A stretch of DNA of 64,000 nucleotides from Xanthostigma xanthostigma (taxonomy: Eukaryota > Arthropoda > Insecta > Raphidioptera > Raphidiidae), in assembly GCA_963575645.1 (NCBI GenBank), contig OY754470.1:5712501-5776500 (forward strand), read 5' to 3'. The translations under genes and the position numbers were made by a program. The notes under the pieces were generated by a model that searched no databases, was not told where the DNA came from, and saw nothing but the letters and a program-made list of their open reading frames with translations. The stretch's first letter is position 1. Each line of letters opens with the position of its first letter. Below are positions 23,128 through 35,125 of the stretch, in pieces.

Positions 23128-23773
23128 GAAGTAAAACTTCTTTAGGCACGATTGACGTGGGGAGTAAGCTGGTAAATGCCTGACGAAAGCGTTTACGGAA
23201 GTGCATCATCGGACGAGGCGAACGGTGCGTGATCGTTCGAGGCGAACGGTAGTTGAGAGGGAGATATAAGTTAGTGAAGATGAGAGAGAGAGGGTTACGT
23301 TTCGTATGTTGGAAGTTGAGAGGGAGATATAAGTTAGTGAGTGCGACAAAGACGGAGCATTAATCGAAATTCTTTTTTTTACGTTTAAAATGAAAACAAT
23401 TGTTTTTGTATCAAAAATACATTTCATTGAATTTTGCTGCATTTTGTAACGGGAAATAATGTAGGTTAGTTAATAAATCCTTTTAAATGTATTATAAATT
23501 ATGCTAATAAATAAATATACATATTTTGCCTATTAATTAACCAAAAATTATATTCAATAACTAAAATTATCGACCAATTTTTCAGACAATAAATTAACAA
23601 AAAACAAAAAAATTATATTTTAAACATTTCGTCTTTGTAGATATGTGCTACAGAGTGAGGTTATATTGAGTCGTTAAATCAGGATGTCTAATCAAAATAT
23701 GGTGATAGATTATCGAATATTATTGTATTATATATTATTATATATTATATATGGAAGGAAAAAGTTTTACTTC
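23128..23773 (-). mobile_element. GAAG element, rearranged copy
   Basis: It starts GAAGTAAAACTTCTTTAGGC and ends AAGTTTTACTTC, giving the family's TIR. The first 230 bp match the other copies, including two successive 'gttgagagggagatataag' blocks. The interior after about 23350 is different, and a Penelope-like fragment (ATCGACCAATTTTTCAGACA) sits near 23570. So the interior has been replaced or interrupted. Confidence 0.6.
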
Positions 23774-24420
23774 AGTTGCTTCACTCGCTTTTTTATGTAG
23801 AACAATCATTTGTTTTTATGTGAGCACAGTCTAATTTTCTAGATGACAGGGAGTTTTTATACGACATTTATACTGCTTCTGATGTATGGATATGATCACA
23901 ACTGTGAAATAAAATTTTTTGACAATCCTTTCTGCAACCCGGTATAGGTATACAAGATACTATTCCCGTAAAAAAACTGTCAAATTGTTCGAAAAACAGG
24001 ATAATGAAAATGTTTTCATTATTATTATACTGCAATAATGAATATGTCCAATGCGTGTTAACACTATTGAGTGAGATGCAGTGTTACATTATGGGCATTC
24101 AGAAACAGTAAAACGCTGTGTAAATGGCAATACGCTGTCTATAAAATGGTACCGGCCTTTTATTACCACACCTTTCACACTTACATCTGCATTCGATTTA
24201 TAGTGGGATTGATAAAAATGCATCTTACATTGGATGGAACAAATCGTTAAGGGGGGAGATGCAGTTAGATTTTTCAAAAAATCGATTTTATTTTTTTACA
24301 TTTTTCTTGAAGTATGATGTTTCGAAAATAATCTTTGAAAATTTCAAGTCAATCCGATGAATAGTTTTTGAGATATCATACAATTACTGAAGGGGTCTTG
24401 GATCCCCATGGCAGGAAATT
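23774..24420. other. Unannotated; possible host repeat from about 24240
   Basis: From GGGGGGAGATGCAGTTAG (24251) the sequence resembles the terminal part of a large insect DNA element as I remember such ends. I cannot place its other end, so no element is called. Confidence 0.3.
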
Positions 24421-24635
24421 TCCCAACTACCTGCACGGAACGTGCGCTTGTCGGTGATTGGCCGTGATCGCTCGTTGCCTTTGTCACTTATCGCTTTCCT
24501 GCTTTAAAGTACAGTCGAGTACGCTATTGTCAAGTTATTGCTTTTTTAGTTTTGTTGAGTTGCGAGTTTGTAGTTTTTCAACAGACTGTACAGGCGCATA
24601 ACTTCTGAGCCTTTTAGATTCCTGGCGCGTATTAT
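24421..24635 (+). mobile_element. MITE W, 5'-truncated copy
   Basis: It matches the right two thirds of 37977-38302, from CTACCTGCACGGAACGTGCG to GGCGCGTATTAT. The left TIR is missing. Confidence 0.7.
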
Positions 24636-25204
24636 AAATTTGGAAAACTCTTTCAGAAATTTTCAAAAATTTATAACTCAAAATAGGAAATATAATACCA
24701 TAATATCTACATCGAAATACTAACTATTAAAACTTGAAAAATCAAATCGGTGACAACTATAATTCAAAAACCACTCGATGGATTTTGATGAAATTTTTAC
24801 AACTTATTAGTAGCATTAAAAACTAGTCCTTGATCGAAGGATTTTCATTTTTGTTCAAAATTTCGATTTTTGTTAACAATAAACTAATGATTTTTGATCG
24901 CAAATCCTGGAATAAACTGTCAAAACGAATCTTGATTTTTGTTGCTCTTCGTACTTGTATATGACGCAATCAAACAAAATGTTAACACTCTGCAACAATA
25001 ATGTTTAATTGATTAACTCTAGAAGCAACAGTTGCACTGATGTCGCGAAAACTTAAGGTTACATAACATTGTCGGCCCCGAACTTTCTGAAACTTTCAAT
25101 TATTGATCGAGTAAGCAAACTAGTCCTTGACTGAAGCGCATATATTATTATGAACTTTATAGATATGGGTTTATCTTTCGATAGACAGATATTGTGACAC
25201 ACAT
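24636..25204. other. Unannotated AT-rich stretch
   Basis: Nothing supported. It may continue the uncertain host repeat that begins near 24250. Confidence 0.35.
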
Positions 25205-25540
25205 CGCTAGCGGGATCGTGAGCTCTTTTATCACTTTGCGTGTCAAAGCTTATTTTCGCCCATGGAAAGAAGTTCTAGATCTAGAAGTTCAACCGAATTA
25301 CAGCTTTTCGAGAAGAAGAGACTCCTTTCTTTAAAACAGAAGTATTTTTAGATTCATTCGAGTTCATATCAAGTTCTATAATTGTAATTAAAAATCGCTA
25401 ACTGCATTTGCCAGTCGGTCTGTACGTACGTCCGAGCTCTACAGGTTGCAATTCTTGACGACTCTACTTGATTTTTAGATCAAGGTATTCGGTAGTTTAA
25501 TTGTTGTTTATTTTTTACTTATAGTAGGGTGTGCACTTTT
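25205..25540 (+). repeat. Interspersed repeat V, copy 1
   Basis: This is a diverged direct relative of 55890-56270. Shared blocks in the same order are 'tttatcactttgcgtgtca', 'cattcgagttcat', GGTCTGTACGTACGT and 'gtgtgcacttttg'. In the second copy the last two blocks are separated by an extra 400 bp that holds a tRNA-like sequence. Class unknown. Confidence 0.5.
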
Positions 25541-26341
25541 GACGTCGTCAGTGATTGTAAACGCTCAATAAGAGAGGTCGGAGGTGCCTTTATCTGAAAT
25601 CGTTTGCAGTTGATAGACCTTAACGTATGTTGAAAGAGAGAGATAGTGTGCAAAGGATTTCCTTCAATTCACTCTCATATTGTAATTCAATGTAATCTGA
25701 GTTTAATGCTATTAGTGGGTGTTTGCAATATAATAGTGTTATTATATAATAGTGTTGTCGGTACTATTTTTGGTCATAGCTATGTGTTAATTAGCAATAA
25801 ATCATAATAAAACATTTGTGCTTATTTTGTAATAATATCAAATCTTCATGCAGCGATGATTAGTTGAAAGTCTGGTTGATTCGGATGGAAAGGATCTTGA
25901 TCATAAGAGTGGATGATGGATGGTCCCAAGCATCATAACATGATGATAGATGTGTGATATTGCTAATGGGTGTCATTATTTTCCAATTTATTTCGGTCTG
26001 ACAAATTAACATTTTAATGCTTTAATGGCATTTTATTAAGGAATTTGATGATGGATTAGAATATCATTGACACTATCAAATAAATGTGAAAGGTAGAGAC
26101 TTCGAACCGTGGTTTTATTTGAAAAGAACGAGAATTCTTTTCGTATCCGTTCATGCAATTATAATTTATTATTTTTAAGCGTATGAACAACTTTTAATTT
26201 GTTAAATTTCTGTCTCACTTTAATTTATGTAGTGTTAAGTTTGTCAGTAAGTGGCAAAAAATTAACAGCACTGTACAGAATGGCACCTCAAGACATTTTA
26301 ACAAAAGAATTCAGCTATTAAATGAATTAAAAAATTATCAA
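25541..26341. other. Unannotated stretch
   Basis: It contains short ATGATG-rich tracts near 25900. No open frame or repeat was recognised. Confidence 0.4.
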
Positions 26342-26600
26342 TGACTAGCGGCCCGATTTTGTAAATTACTATAGCTTTTTTTGTCGACTTACGTTGCCAA
26401 ATTTGTCTCCACGAAAAGAGCTTTTATTTTAGCGCGATAATATATAATCTATGTCCATCCATTACTGTTCTGTGGTCCATCCAGAAGGTCAGTTCTAAAT
26501 AGATGAGAATTTTTTGAAATCGAATGAGTAGTTTCGGAGATAAACTCCTATATCCAAACTTACAAACTTTACCTCTTTATAATATTAGTATATAGATTAT
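26342..26600. repeat. LINE 3'-tail fragment, type T1
   Basis: From CTAGCGGCCCGATTTTG to ACTTTACCTCTTTATAATAT, then TAGTATA. It is the longest T1 copy in the window and includes CTCCACGAAAAGAGCTTTTA, which is shared with 34079-34262. It is the 3' end of a 5'-truncated LINE. Confidence 0.6.
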
Positions 26601-27358
26601 CTATACCAATGGTCTGTTTATATTTGAGATATAGTTTCACGTAGTTAAAAAAATCAGTAAATATTTTTTAATTAGTACGTAGATACAATTAAAATCAAAT
26701 CAGTTATTTAATAATCTAGATTTAGCACAATGTTTTCACTTTTAAAGCTGTCGAGTCGAGATCCAGTTTTTATTAAAAATGTAAAGATGAAACCACAAGA
26801 TATGGATTCTTGAAAAAACCGCAACGAGAAACATGTTTATATTTTATATTAATGTAATTTTTTTATGAGCTCAATAGACAATACTGAGTACATATTTTTC
26901 ACAGAAGTCACGAACTATATTACAGACCGCATTTTCCTTTTCTTTGGCAAGATAATTGTTTTTACTTAACAAAATAATTTTGTTGTAAATTAAACAACTG
27001 CAGCTGGCTTGCTGGGAAAAGGTAAAAAAAATGTGACTTCTCATATTGGATTGAGGATACAATAAATAAGCGCTTATGCAAAGTTTATAGTTGATAAAAA
27101 GAACTTATTTTTTTTAAAATATGTGTTTACACTTCAAAATATTTATACGTAATATTTTTTTTTTAATTTTTGTTCGTTACGATTAATTATTTCTCAGCGT
27201 AAACAAGTTTTGTTATTAAAAGTATGCAACGAAACTACTCCATTTTTTTAAACAACGGAGTCAAATGTTTTCCTTAATAAAGAAGAAAATAAAGAAATTT
27301 TAATAAATGCATTTAATTCATTCTTACTTATTTACCGTTGTACGACGCCCAGCAATCA
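26601..27358. other. Unannotated AT-rich stretch
   Basis: A 63-codon minus frame (26871-27062) only. Positions 27278-27310 are similar to 27477-27530, so the tRNA-like sequence between them may sit inside a small duplicated block. Confidence 0.35.
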
Positions 27359-27433
27359 TCGATCGTAGCTCAGTTGGTTAGAGCGTCGTGGCAACAACGC
27401 GAAGATCGCCGGTTCGACACCCCCCATAGGCCA
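27359..27433 (+). pseudogene. tRNA-Ile-derived pseudogene
   Basis: Box A TAGCTCAGTTGG (27366-27377) and box B GGTTCGACACC (27411-27421) are intact. The body TTAGAGCGTCGTG...AACGCGAAGATCG and the 3' end AGGCCA match eukaryotic tRNA-Ile(AAT) as I know it. The anticodon arm pairs but its loop reads GCAACAA, which loses the invariant U33, and the 5' acceptor strand does not pair with the 3' end. T runs start about 10 nt downstream and could terminate Pol III. It should not be a functional tRNA. Confidence 0.7.
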
Positions 27434-27493
27434 TACAATTTTTGTATTTTTGTTTTTACTATGTTTTTATTAACTGCAAAGAAGAAAATAATA

Positions 27494-27765
27494 AAATAAA
27501 TATAAAAAAATTTTAATACACCGCATTTTTAAAACGAACTAAAAAGTATAAATTATGTGTGTAACTTGTAGGATTTGAAACGAAAAACGCGGGAGCGCAT
27601 TATTAGTTTTGTCTCATAAATAGATTTTTTCATTAATAGCTACTCTCTAGGTACACTTATATAACCCCCACGTTTTTCGTTTCAAATTAAAAAAAATATT
27701 TTATGCTTTTTAGTTCGTTTTAAAAATGTGGTATTTTAAAAAAAAATTTATTTATTTTATTTTTC
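27494..27765. repeat. Fold-back (inverted repeat, about 270 bp)
   Basis: The arm 'gcatttttaaaacgaacta' through GAAACGAAAAACGCGGG pairs with CCCCCACGTTTTTCGTTTC through 'tagttcgttttaaaaatg'. The spacer is about 90 bp. There is no frame and no clear target duplication. Probably a MITE. Confidence 0.6.
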
Positions 27766-28362
27766 AAGAACAATTATTAAGAAAAATAATTACGTTAGCA
27801 AGATAAGTTAGCCATCTATTGTCTTGCATAATAATAATATTCTTTAGTTTAACTTGGTTCTTTCATTACAACAAAACGCAAGCGGTATATTATTAAGATA
27901 TTCCGCGATGTTAATTGATTTCTCAAATATTCACAACAAGAACTGAAATTAAAAAAAAACTGTTGTTGTTGTTTTGATTGCACAGCCTATGTTGCGTGCG
28001 GGGGCGCAGCCTCGCTCAGAGCGACATAACAGCTCCCCAATATAACTCAAACAGACCTAATTAAACAGCTGGATATAAACACTTAATTTACATAATTATT
28101 ATTATAAAAATAATATTATACTTAAAATCAATGAATCAACGAACACGCTGACAGCTAGAGTCTGCAGAATATCGCGGCTATCCATAATGGCACATAAATA
28201 ATATTATTTATATGGATATTGTACGAATCGCAGGCGCCAATAGCGTGTGATGTTGTAAGCCGCATACCAGTTCAGTGTATCTACTTGTGCGAAGGGATGG
28301 AAGAAAATTGAACCGATCCTTGTTTATAGGGTTCAGTGCACACGGATCGAAGTAAATGTATA
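27766..28362. other. Unannotated stretch
   Basis: A short GC-rich patch lies at 27985-28030 (GTGCGGGGGCGCAGCCTCGC). No gene or repeat supported. Confidence 0.35.
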
Positions 28363-28655
28363 ATACGGTCCCGGGTGCAAAAGAACGAATGGGGGGGAGG
28401 GACATGAGTTTACCGAGATGAATGTTGTGTCTAAATTTCATGATGATCGGAGTTACCGTTCAAAAGTTTTTGTCGGACGGACAAATTTTGAGTTACATAT
28501 TGCAACATTTTTCATTGATGCTCCGCTCCTATTGGTCGTAGCCTTCCTCAATAAATGGGCTATCCAACAAAAAAAATATTCTATTCGAACCAGTAGTTCC
28601 TGAGATTAGCGCGTTCAACCAAACAAACAAACAAACTCTTCAGTTTTATATATTA
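28363..28655 (-). repeat. RTE-like LINE 3' tail, interrupted at its end by a hAT MITE
   Basis: Read on the minus strand it runs from the very 3' TA-rich end through GAACGCGCTAATCTCAGGAA, GACCAATAGGAGCGGAGCAT and AACTCCGATCATCATGAAAT. This is the standard lepidopteran RTE tail as I remember it. A second copy is at 58463-59180. Confidence 0.65.
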
Positions 28656-28663
28656 GTATAGAC

Positions 28664-28914
28664 CAGGGGCGGGCAAATCTTTTGATCGGCAGGCCACATA
28701 GCTGATGAAAATTTGACCACGGGCCGGATGGCTGACGAAAATTTCACCGCGGGTCAAAAAATTGCAGAAAAAAAGATCCTTACATTCTATTTCCGCATTT
28801 GGAGAGCAAAAAAAAAAAAGGTCCCCGTATTTTCGCTACTATTTTTATAAAATTTTATAAAATGCATCGCGGATCGGATAAAATTGCGCTGCGGGCCGGA
28901 TTTGCCCAGGCCTG
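28664..28914. mobile_element. hAT-like MITE (251 bp)
   Basis: The ends are CAGGGGCGGGCAAATC and the inverse of CAGGCCTGGGCAAATC, the CAGGG(N)TGGGCAAA type of hAT terminus. The flanks are GTATAGAC (28656-28663) and GTATAGGC (28915-28922), 7 of 8 matching. GGGCCGG motifs are repeated near both ends. Non-autonomous; it sits at the 3' end of an RTE-like tail. Confidence 0.8.
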
Positions 28915-28922
28915 GTATAGGC

Positions 28923-29005
28923 GCTGGGCCGCAAACGAAATACATTTGGCAAAATTAGATCTATCGCACCCGGGTGAAACCGGGACCGCTGCTATCGAGT
29001 TAAAA
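28923..29005 (-). repeat. LINE tail fragment, type T2
   Basis: GGGCCGCAAACGAAATACAT followed by CGCACCCGGGTGAAACCGGG match the end of the tail at 39765-40160. Confidence 0.5.
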
Positions 29006-29599
29006 AAAATAGACTGGATCTCATCCTTATACTAAGCGATACAAGAATGCAGTAGAATAGCTTATAAATAAAAAAGTGATATCTTAAAACATAATTATTG
29101 TAAATTCTGCCGGCGACCGGTTTGCCTTCATCGTCTAGCGTATATATCGAGGTAAAGTTTGTGTTTATATTATATATTTAATTACGCGAATTTACATTTT
29201 AATCCGATTAAATGAGTGTACATTACTCGTTCGAGCTTTTATGCTCCTATTTCGAAAAAAAATAACAAAAATATCCATTGCATTTATTAAAATATTTGCA
29301 TATACAGTAGAACTCATTTATTTTCAACCTGTCGAGACTAATCGATTCGTGTATTTTCAACTTCTTCTTCACCCTCACTTCGTGGCAGTCATAGACCAAT
29401 CAGAAAACACCTTTATTAATTTGAGGCTGTTTCCATTGATTGAGCAGCGTAGGGGGAGACATTTTATGTGAAAGGTGGGGACTAAAAACTTGAAAATACA
29501 TTAGTAAACTCAGTTGAAACTCGATAATGGGGGCCGTATTGAATAGGAAAATAATCATCAAAATCGATTCATAAATGCTGGAAATATAAGGTAACATTC
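29006..29599. other. Unannotated stretch
   Basis: Two overlapping opposite frames of 65-76 codons (29241-29597) are of chance length. No repeat noticed. Confidence 0.35.
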
Positions 29600-29797
29600 A
29601 TATAAAAAATCCCCGGTCAGTTAAAGACGACTGATCCGATTTAAAAAAAGTTATATGGGATCAACTCGATAGAATTCTGAACAAAATGGCGTCGGAATTT
29701 TTAAAATCGGTTCACAACTGGCGGAGCTATCGCAGAACGTACAAAAAAAACAAACGCGCGTCGAATTTTATAACCTCATTTTTTAAAGTCTGTTAAA
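29600..29797 (-). repeat. Fragment of the AACCGACTTC element family
   Basis: Its right end, TTTTTTAAAGTCTGTTAAAA, preceded by 'gtcgaattttataacctca' is the diverged end of the family at 8805-9298. Only the last 200 bp is recognisable. Confidence 0.45.
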
Positions 29798-30244
29798 AAC
29801 GCGATGTTATTGGTTCTTTTCATTGCTCCCGTGCGGATCGAAGTGTTATGTTTGCGCACCTTTGGTTTCTGTTCGCAGTACAATTTACAATGCAGAATCA
29901 AGTACATAAACAAACTTGAACTTTCAATCGACCCATGGCAACTTGCAACCGACTGCATAACGTCGAATGTTATCGGCCACATATCATTAAAACACAATCT
30001 AATTGATGACTTCATTTGCATAATGTGCAACAGATACAGCGCTTGCAGTGAAATTGGTTCTTCTAAAGTGTTTAATAAATCAACGGTCAAATTGTTAATT
30101 ATTCTTCGTGAACATTTCGTTTCATTCGTTATTTGTTTCTCATAGTTCGCTCTAGTCTCACAAGATGACCTTACAGTATGTGCAGTGATTGATTTCGATC
30201 ATTTTGGCGTAGGACTACTTTGAGTATGTCACTCAATTCGAATT
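29798..30244. other. Open on both strands; no gene called
   Basis: The plus frame 29804-30145 (113 codons) and the minus frame 29776-30090 (104 codons) overlap. GC is slightly raised. Neither has a motif I recognise, and the lengths are compatible with chance. Confidence 0.3.
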
Positions 30245-30752
30245 ATGCCCATATTCACCAAACACTATTAAAGACAGAAGTTACTAATCTTGGAAAAAAT
30301 TATTCGTTAGAATAAAGTTTACTTTCAATTCACGAAGCAAAATATCAGGTAGAAAAGTTAGTTAAAGAACAAATATACACTGCACTATAATTCTTGCTCT
30401 TTTTTTGAATATTTTGACGTTCACCCAAAAATCCTAACCCCATTGCACACAAAACTTCCACTAACTTTAATGTTTTACAACTGTACACTTCACAAAAGGT
30501 TAATAACACAAATAAATTCGCAAGAGCAAACTGTAGATATAATACTCCACGTTTATAGGTTAGGAATTATGATCTATGTGGCGAATAAATATTTGTACCC
30601 TGGAAGTAAGACAAAATAGGTTTATACCTGCAGTATACATAATTATGGTTGGTGTATTGAATTATCGCTATTTATTCGGATGAATAGCTACCTGAAGAAC
30701 AAATAAACCGAATAAATAACTACTTACGTTCGGTGAATATGGTCATTACTCG
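30245..30752. mobile_element. TIR element with CCATATTCACC ends
   Basis: The left end GCCCATATTCACCAAAC and right end GACCATATTCACCGAAC (inverted) match at 15 of 17 positions. The roughly 500-bp interior is AT-rich with no frame. No convincing target duplication. Confidence 0.55.
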
Positions 30753-31436
30753 TATAGTGGAGTCGCTATAGCTTTGTAAAAAATAAATATTAAAAAGTCA
30801 TCTGAAAGCCAAAAAAAAAATCCCGTTCAAATATTATGTATACCTTGCGGGACAACCAGAGTTGCTTCCATCCGATTATTTTTTTGTGAAATTGAACCCT
30901 AAAAACACTGGCAAAATCCGATAATAATTATAAAAATCAATAACACTGGCACTGTAGAAAATTCCAATTCAACTTGTTTCCTTACCGACTTTTATCAAAA
31001 TCTATCAGATCTTTCCAACGGGGCATCAGAGGTTAGCAAACTGATAACCTTTTAATACCTGACGTACAAACTGCGGGTCAATGACGTAGCTTTTATGATA
31101 CTCCGCCTGTATGATTAGAGACGATTCCGATGCATATCTTCGGAGGAAGGCGTACGGAGAGTGTGTTTGAGAGAAATGTTTATAAATGTTTTCACAATGG
31201 CAATCATTAGCGAACAAATGGTGATGACAAGTCCGGTTTGTATTCAACAATGGTCTGTAATCGAAGTAATCGATTCGGTCATCTCCATTTACAGATATAT
31301 ACATACAAACATATGTTCAATGGTTCTACTTATACAATATCATTGACCGCAAGGAAAAGTTATTAATGTTTTTATTCCAGTGCACCTCTTGTAATTACTT
31401 TTGGGTAATCAATCGTAGACAAAATATATATACACT
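30753..31436. other. Unannotated stretch
   Basis: A 92-codon minus frame (31026-31304) has no known motif. Nothing else noticed. Confidence 0.35.
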
Positions 31437-31858
31437 ATGATCCTTCTATATGGATCTGAAACCTGGAAAGTGACGAAAGCCATAACAACTAAACTGCAAA
31501 TCTTCATAAACAAATGTCAGAGCAGTCCTCAGGGTGAAATGGTACGAACACATCTCGAACAACTAACTTTGGAAACGTGCATGTCTTGAACAAATCTGTA
31601 TAACTATAAACCGTAGGAAATGGAATTGGATAGGACACTCGCTACGAAAGACAGATGACGACATAGCGAAGATAGCCTTGGATTGGAACCCACAGGGATA
31701 CCGAAAAAGAGGAAGACCAAAAATATCCTAGAGAAGAACTCTTCGTGAAGAAGTTATGGAACAAGGAACTACCTGGCTTCAAGTCAAAATTTAAAATTTT
31801 CGTAGAGGCCCTATACTCCACTGAGGAGTTAAAGGAACTTATTATTATTATATATGAT
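31437..31858 (+). pseudogene. RTE-like reverse transcriptase C-terminus, copy 1 (broken)
   Basis: The translation includes LLYGSETWKVTKAITTKLQ, RRKWNWIGHSLRKTDDDIAK and ALDWNPQGYRKRGRPKISW, the typical C-terminal part of RTE-type LINE ORFs just before the 3' tail. Against the copy at 32030-32475 it has a 2-nt deletion near 31511 and a TAG in place of the Trp codon after KIS, so it is dead. It ends in a TTA-repeat tail. It is 5' truncated at CCTTCTATATGG, close to where the inverted copy also ends. Confidence 0.85.
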
Positions 31859-32029
31859 AAAGAGACGCACGTAGAATGCACTCAAAATTTTAACCCGAGT
31901 ATCCACATTTCTTCCGATCTGTTGTCGGCCGATATAGAAAAGATAACACCAATATTGTAATGTAGGTACACTGGAAAGGAAGCCCGATTTCTTTTACAAT
32001 GTAGTCAAATACAAAGATTGAAATAAACT
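31859..32029. other. Spacer between the two inverted LINE tails
   Basis: About 170 bp without a feature. The two LINE 3' ends face each other across it. Confidence 0.6.
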
Positions 32030-32475
32030 GTATATAATAATAATAATAATAAATTCCTTAACTCCTAAGTGAAGCATAGGGCCTCTACGAAAATTTGGAA
32101 TCTATCTTTTGCCATATTTTTGACTTGTAGACAGGTAGTTCCTTGATCCATAACGTCTTAACGAACAGTTCTTCTCCAGGATATTTTTGGTCTTCCTCTT
32201 TTTCGGTATCCCTGTGGGTTCCAATCCAAGGCTCTCTTCGCTATGTCGTCATCTGTCTTTCGTAGCGTGTGTCCTATCCAATTCCATTTCCTACGTTTTA
32301 TGGCTATACAGATTTGTTCAAGACATGCACGTTTCCAAAGTTCGTTGTTCGAGACGTGTTCGTACCATTTCACCTTGAGGATTGTTCTGAGACATTTGTT
32401 TATGAAGATTTGCAGTTTAGTTGTTATGGCTTTCGTCACTTTCCAGGTTTCAGATCCATATAGATTATAGAAGGG
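32030..32475 (-). pseudogene. RTE-like reverse transcriptase C-terminus, copy 2 (inverted)
   Basis: The minus frame 32439-32158 gives FINKCLRTILKVKWYEHVSN and KRRKWNWIGHTLRKTDDDIA, then PQGYRKRGRPKISWRRTVR and a stop, where copy 1 reads on in frame (LREEVMEQ). It also keeps an extra 3' segment absent from copy 1. A (TTA)n tail lies at 32030-32052. The two copies are about 90 percent alike and form a large inverted repeat. Confidence 0.85.
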
Positions 32476-32942
32476 CCGATTTTACATTCGAGTTAAAAAT
32501 ACGTAACTTCGTTTTTTCAAAAATCATGCTTGAATGCCAAATACGATTTAAACTGTATACACGGGTGAAATATAGAACTCTTATTTCGGAAGGCGGTAAA
32601 AAACTTTGTCTTGCGGGCCACAGATATATTGGGTGTTCATTGTATACATAAATAAGTTCACACAAACCGCGGGCAACGGGTCGCGCGGCAATTGAACAAA
32701 CGACATTGTGGTGTGTATTGACAACAGTTGACAAGATGTTTTACCTTGTACGGTCGCATACCCCTGTCAGGGCTGGGTATATTGGCTATCAATAATGATC
32801 CAAGCGCCGCAAGAAATTAATCAATCGTTTGATAACGCGATAAGTAGAGCTGAACTTTCAAGCGCAGAAAAACAGATCCGAAAACTTTAAACCGTTTTAA
32901 ATCCATTGTCCAGGAGTTGATAATACCTCAGAAAACTTATAT
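32476..32942. other. Unannotated stretch
   Basis: A CAGGGCTGGGTATA motif at 32768 looks like a DNA-transposon end, but no partner was found. Overlapping frames of 76-89 codons are of chance length. Confidence 0.35.
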
Positions 32943-33050
32943 AACCTCAAATTGGTGAAAAGATTTTTGAAGTCGGATGAGTAGTTTCGGAGATTACCTC
33001 CTACATCCAAATTTGCAAACTTTACCTCTTTGTAATATTAGTATAGATGA
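32943..33050. repeat. LINE 3'-tail fragment, type T1
   Basis: GTCGGATGAGTAGTTTCGGA through ACCTCTTTGTAATATTAGTA; the last 100 bp of the T1 tail. Confidence 0.6.
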
Positions 33051-34078
33051 CCAGATAGTGAGTGTTTTGAAGCATTCATTAATGTTGAGCATATATAATA
33101 ATAATTACTATATGAAGCATTGGCTGTTTATGTGCAGTGAGCGAAGGCAACAAATCGTATCGAAAATATATTTGCGTCTCTTTTTTCGAAGTAATTCCTC
33201 GGTTATTCCGACATATATATTATATATAGAACATGTTAATGTATTGAATTTATATATTTTAAAAATATTAAAAATGGGTCGATAATTTTATTTATTGAAG
33301 AGTTCTAATCAGACGTTAATCAAAGATTTGAATATATTATATATATAAGCATTGAGTATATCTCTCTTTATCAATAGTCTTTTTTCTTTATCAATGGCGT
33401 TAGCCAATCAGAACCAACAAGTTCTTACGACTTAAAAAAAGACAAAAGTATATTATGTTTGCATCCTAATGGTTCGATTACGATATTATTCCTATGCTCG
33501 GTATTTAGTGAAAGTATATGATGTTGAGGATAACAACGGATTATTCTATTCGGGCGTATTCTAAACATCCCTGATTGATGTTGCGGTACAACACACAACT
33601 TACATACAGTTGACACTTAAGATGAGCCGCTAGTGTTTTTGCGTGCGCATGCTCGATTGTACATATCTATATATATTATATATATATCGTACAACAATAG
33701 TCGTCATCCGTAATTGTTATTGGATGTGTCCAAGCTAACACGGTGGTCGGACGACAGTTGAATCATGATGGGTGGCCAACTATCCAGTCCCTGTCCCATC
33801 GCAGACTGAAACAATTATTGCCATCTACGTACGTTATTTGATATGAATGACCCTTACCAGCAGACATTATGTAAACAGTTTGATGACATTATTGAATTCT
33901 TGGCATTAGTGTTATGCAATGTTTATTTATTTAGTCAAATACAAAGATAAATTAAAAATAAGTGATAAAAAACGCTTGAATTTTTAGAACAATTTGTTTT
34001 GTACAAACAAATTTGATTTTTATCACAGTCAAAAAAGAAGGTTGGAGTTTATGCTATTGCGAACGTATGATTATATCT
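33051..34078. other. Mostly unannotated; short Penelope-like fragment inside
   Basis: Positions 33285-33330 carry the GTCGATAATTTTATTTATTG - GAGTTCTAATCAGACG block of the Penelope-like repeat. Positions 33650-33700 are a TA-rich palindrome around GATTGTACATATC. Nothing else supported. Confidence 0.5.
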
Positions 34079-34262
34079 AGCTATCTGGCCCGAATTTGTA
34101 GATTGCCACCGTTTTTTCGTCGACTTATTGCAAAATTGGTCTCCACGAAAAGAGCTTTTATTTTCAACACGATAATATATAGTCTATATCCATCCAAATG
34201 GTTCAAATATTGATGAAAACATTTTTGAAACTTACAAACTTTACCTCTTTATAATATTGGTA
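34079..34262. repeat. LINE 3'-tail fragment, type T1 (internally deleted)
   Basis: It shares CGTTTTTTCGTCGACTTATT, CTCCACGAAAAGAGCTTTTA and CTTTACCTCTTTATAATATT with 26342-26600, but lacks the GATGAGTAG segment. Confidence 0.55.
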
Positions 34263-35125
34263 TTGATAAATTATTTCAATCGTTTCACAATCAATTAAAG
34301 ATTTCGATCGCATGGGTTCTATAACGGGGGGAGACCAATTTCTAGTATTCCGGAATGGCACAATACGCCATTAACTGTTAAACCCATTCAAATGGTGGAA
34401 TAAAAAAAAAATGAAGGTCAATTTATAAAATAATAACACAATTATAATTAATGTTTTTTAAATACATAATCGATGAAATGTATAAAGGAAATAATTTAAT
34501 TAGTTTTAGAAAGTTAAGTTAATTAAGTTCGCATAACATTAATAACATAAACGTTGAAGTTGCGAGTTAAAAGCGGAGGTTAAACTTGATTGGTTGATTA
34601 GGTCATCGGTCATTCGGTCTATTATTATTTATGTATGTATAATTTATTGTATTATGTGCTCGCGCTTTACATTCGCCGGTTCAGTAATTTACAGTTCAAT
34701 ACAATAGGATGTAAAGGTGCGTTCACAGAAGCGCACTGCCTCTTGATATTTATGTTGTTCCATACACGAGTATATTTGAAGTGAGATTACCAACTTTATG
34801 TCCAATCGAGTATACCTCTGTTAGTAGTCATAAATGCCGAAACACTTATTTAATAAAAAAAAAGACGGACAAGTGCGAGTAGAACTCGCGCCCTGAGGGT
34901 TCAGTACCGTTATTTAATAAAATTAAATTTGTCATGTAATAATTCTATATATAAAATCAGAAATTTATGATTTTTGGATTTTTTTTTACTTATGCTATGC
35001 AACCTTCTTTCGCGCCAAATAAGATCCTAGGTCAACGAGAAGCAGTTTTGATAAGTGAGTAAGTAGGTAATTAAATGATTTGCAATTTTAAAAATAAATA
35101 TATCAATTTGAATCCACACAAGGAA
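34263..35125. other. Mostly unannotated; short repeat fragment at 34860-34915
   Basis: GACGGACAAGTGCGAGTAGA followed by CTCGCGCCCTGAGGGTTC resembles a very common insect repeat tail. The rest is AT-rich without features. Confidence 0.4.

Noticed and set aside
29776-30145. Frames of 104 and 113 codons open on both strands
   Set aside because: No motif, no splice sites that help, and opposite-strand openness suggests compositional chance.
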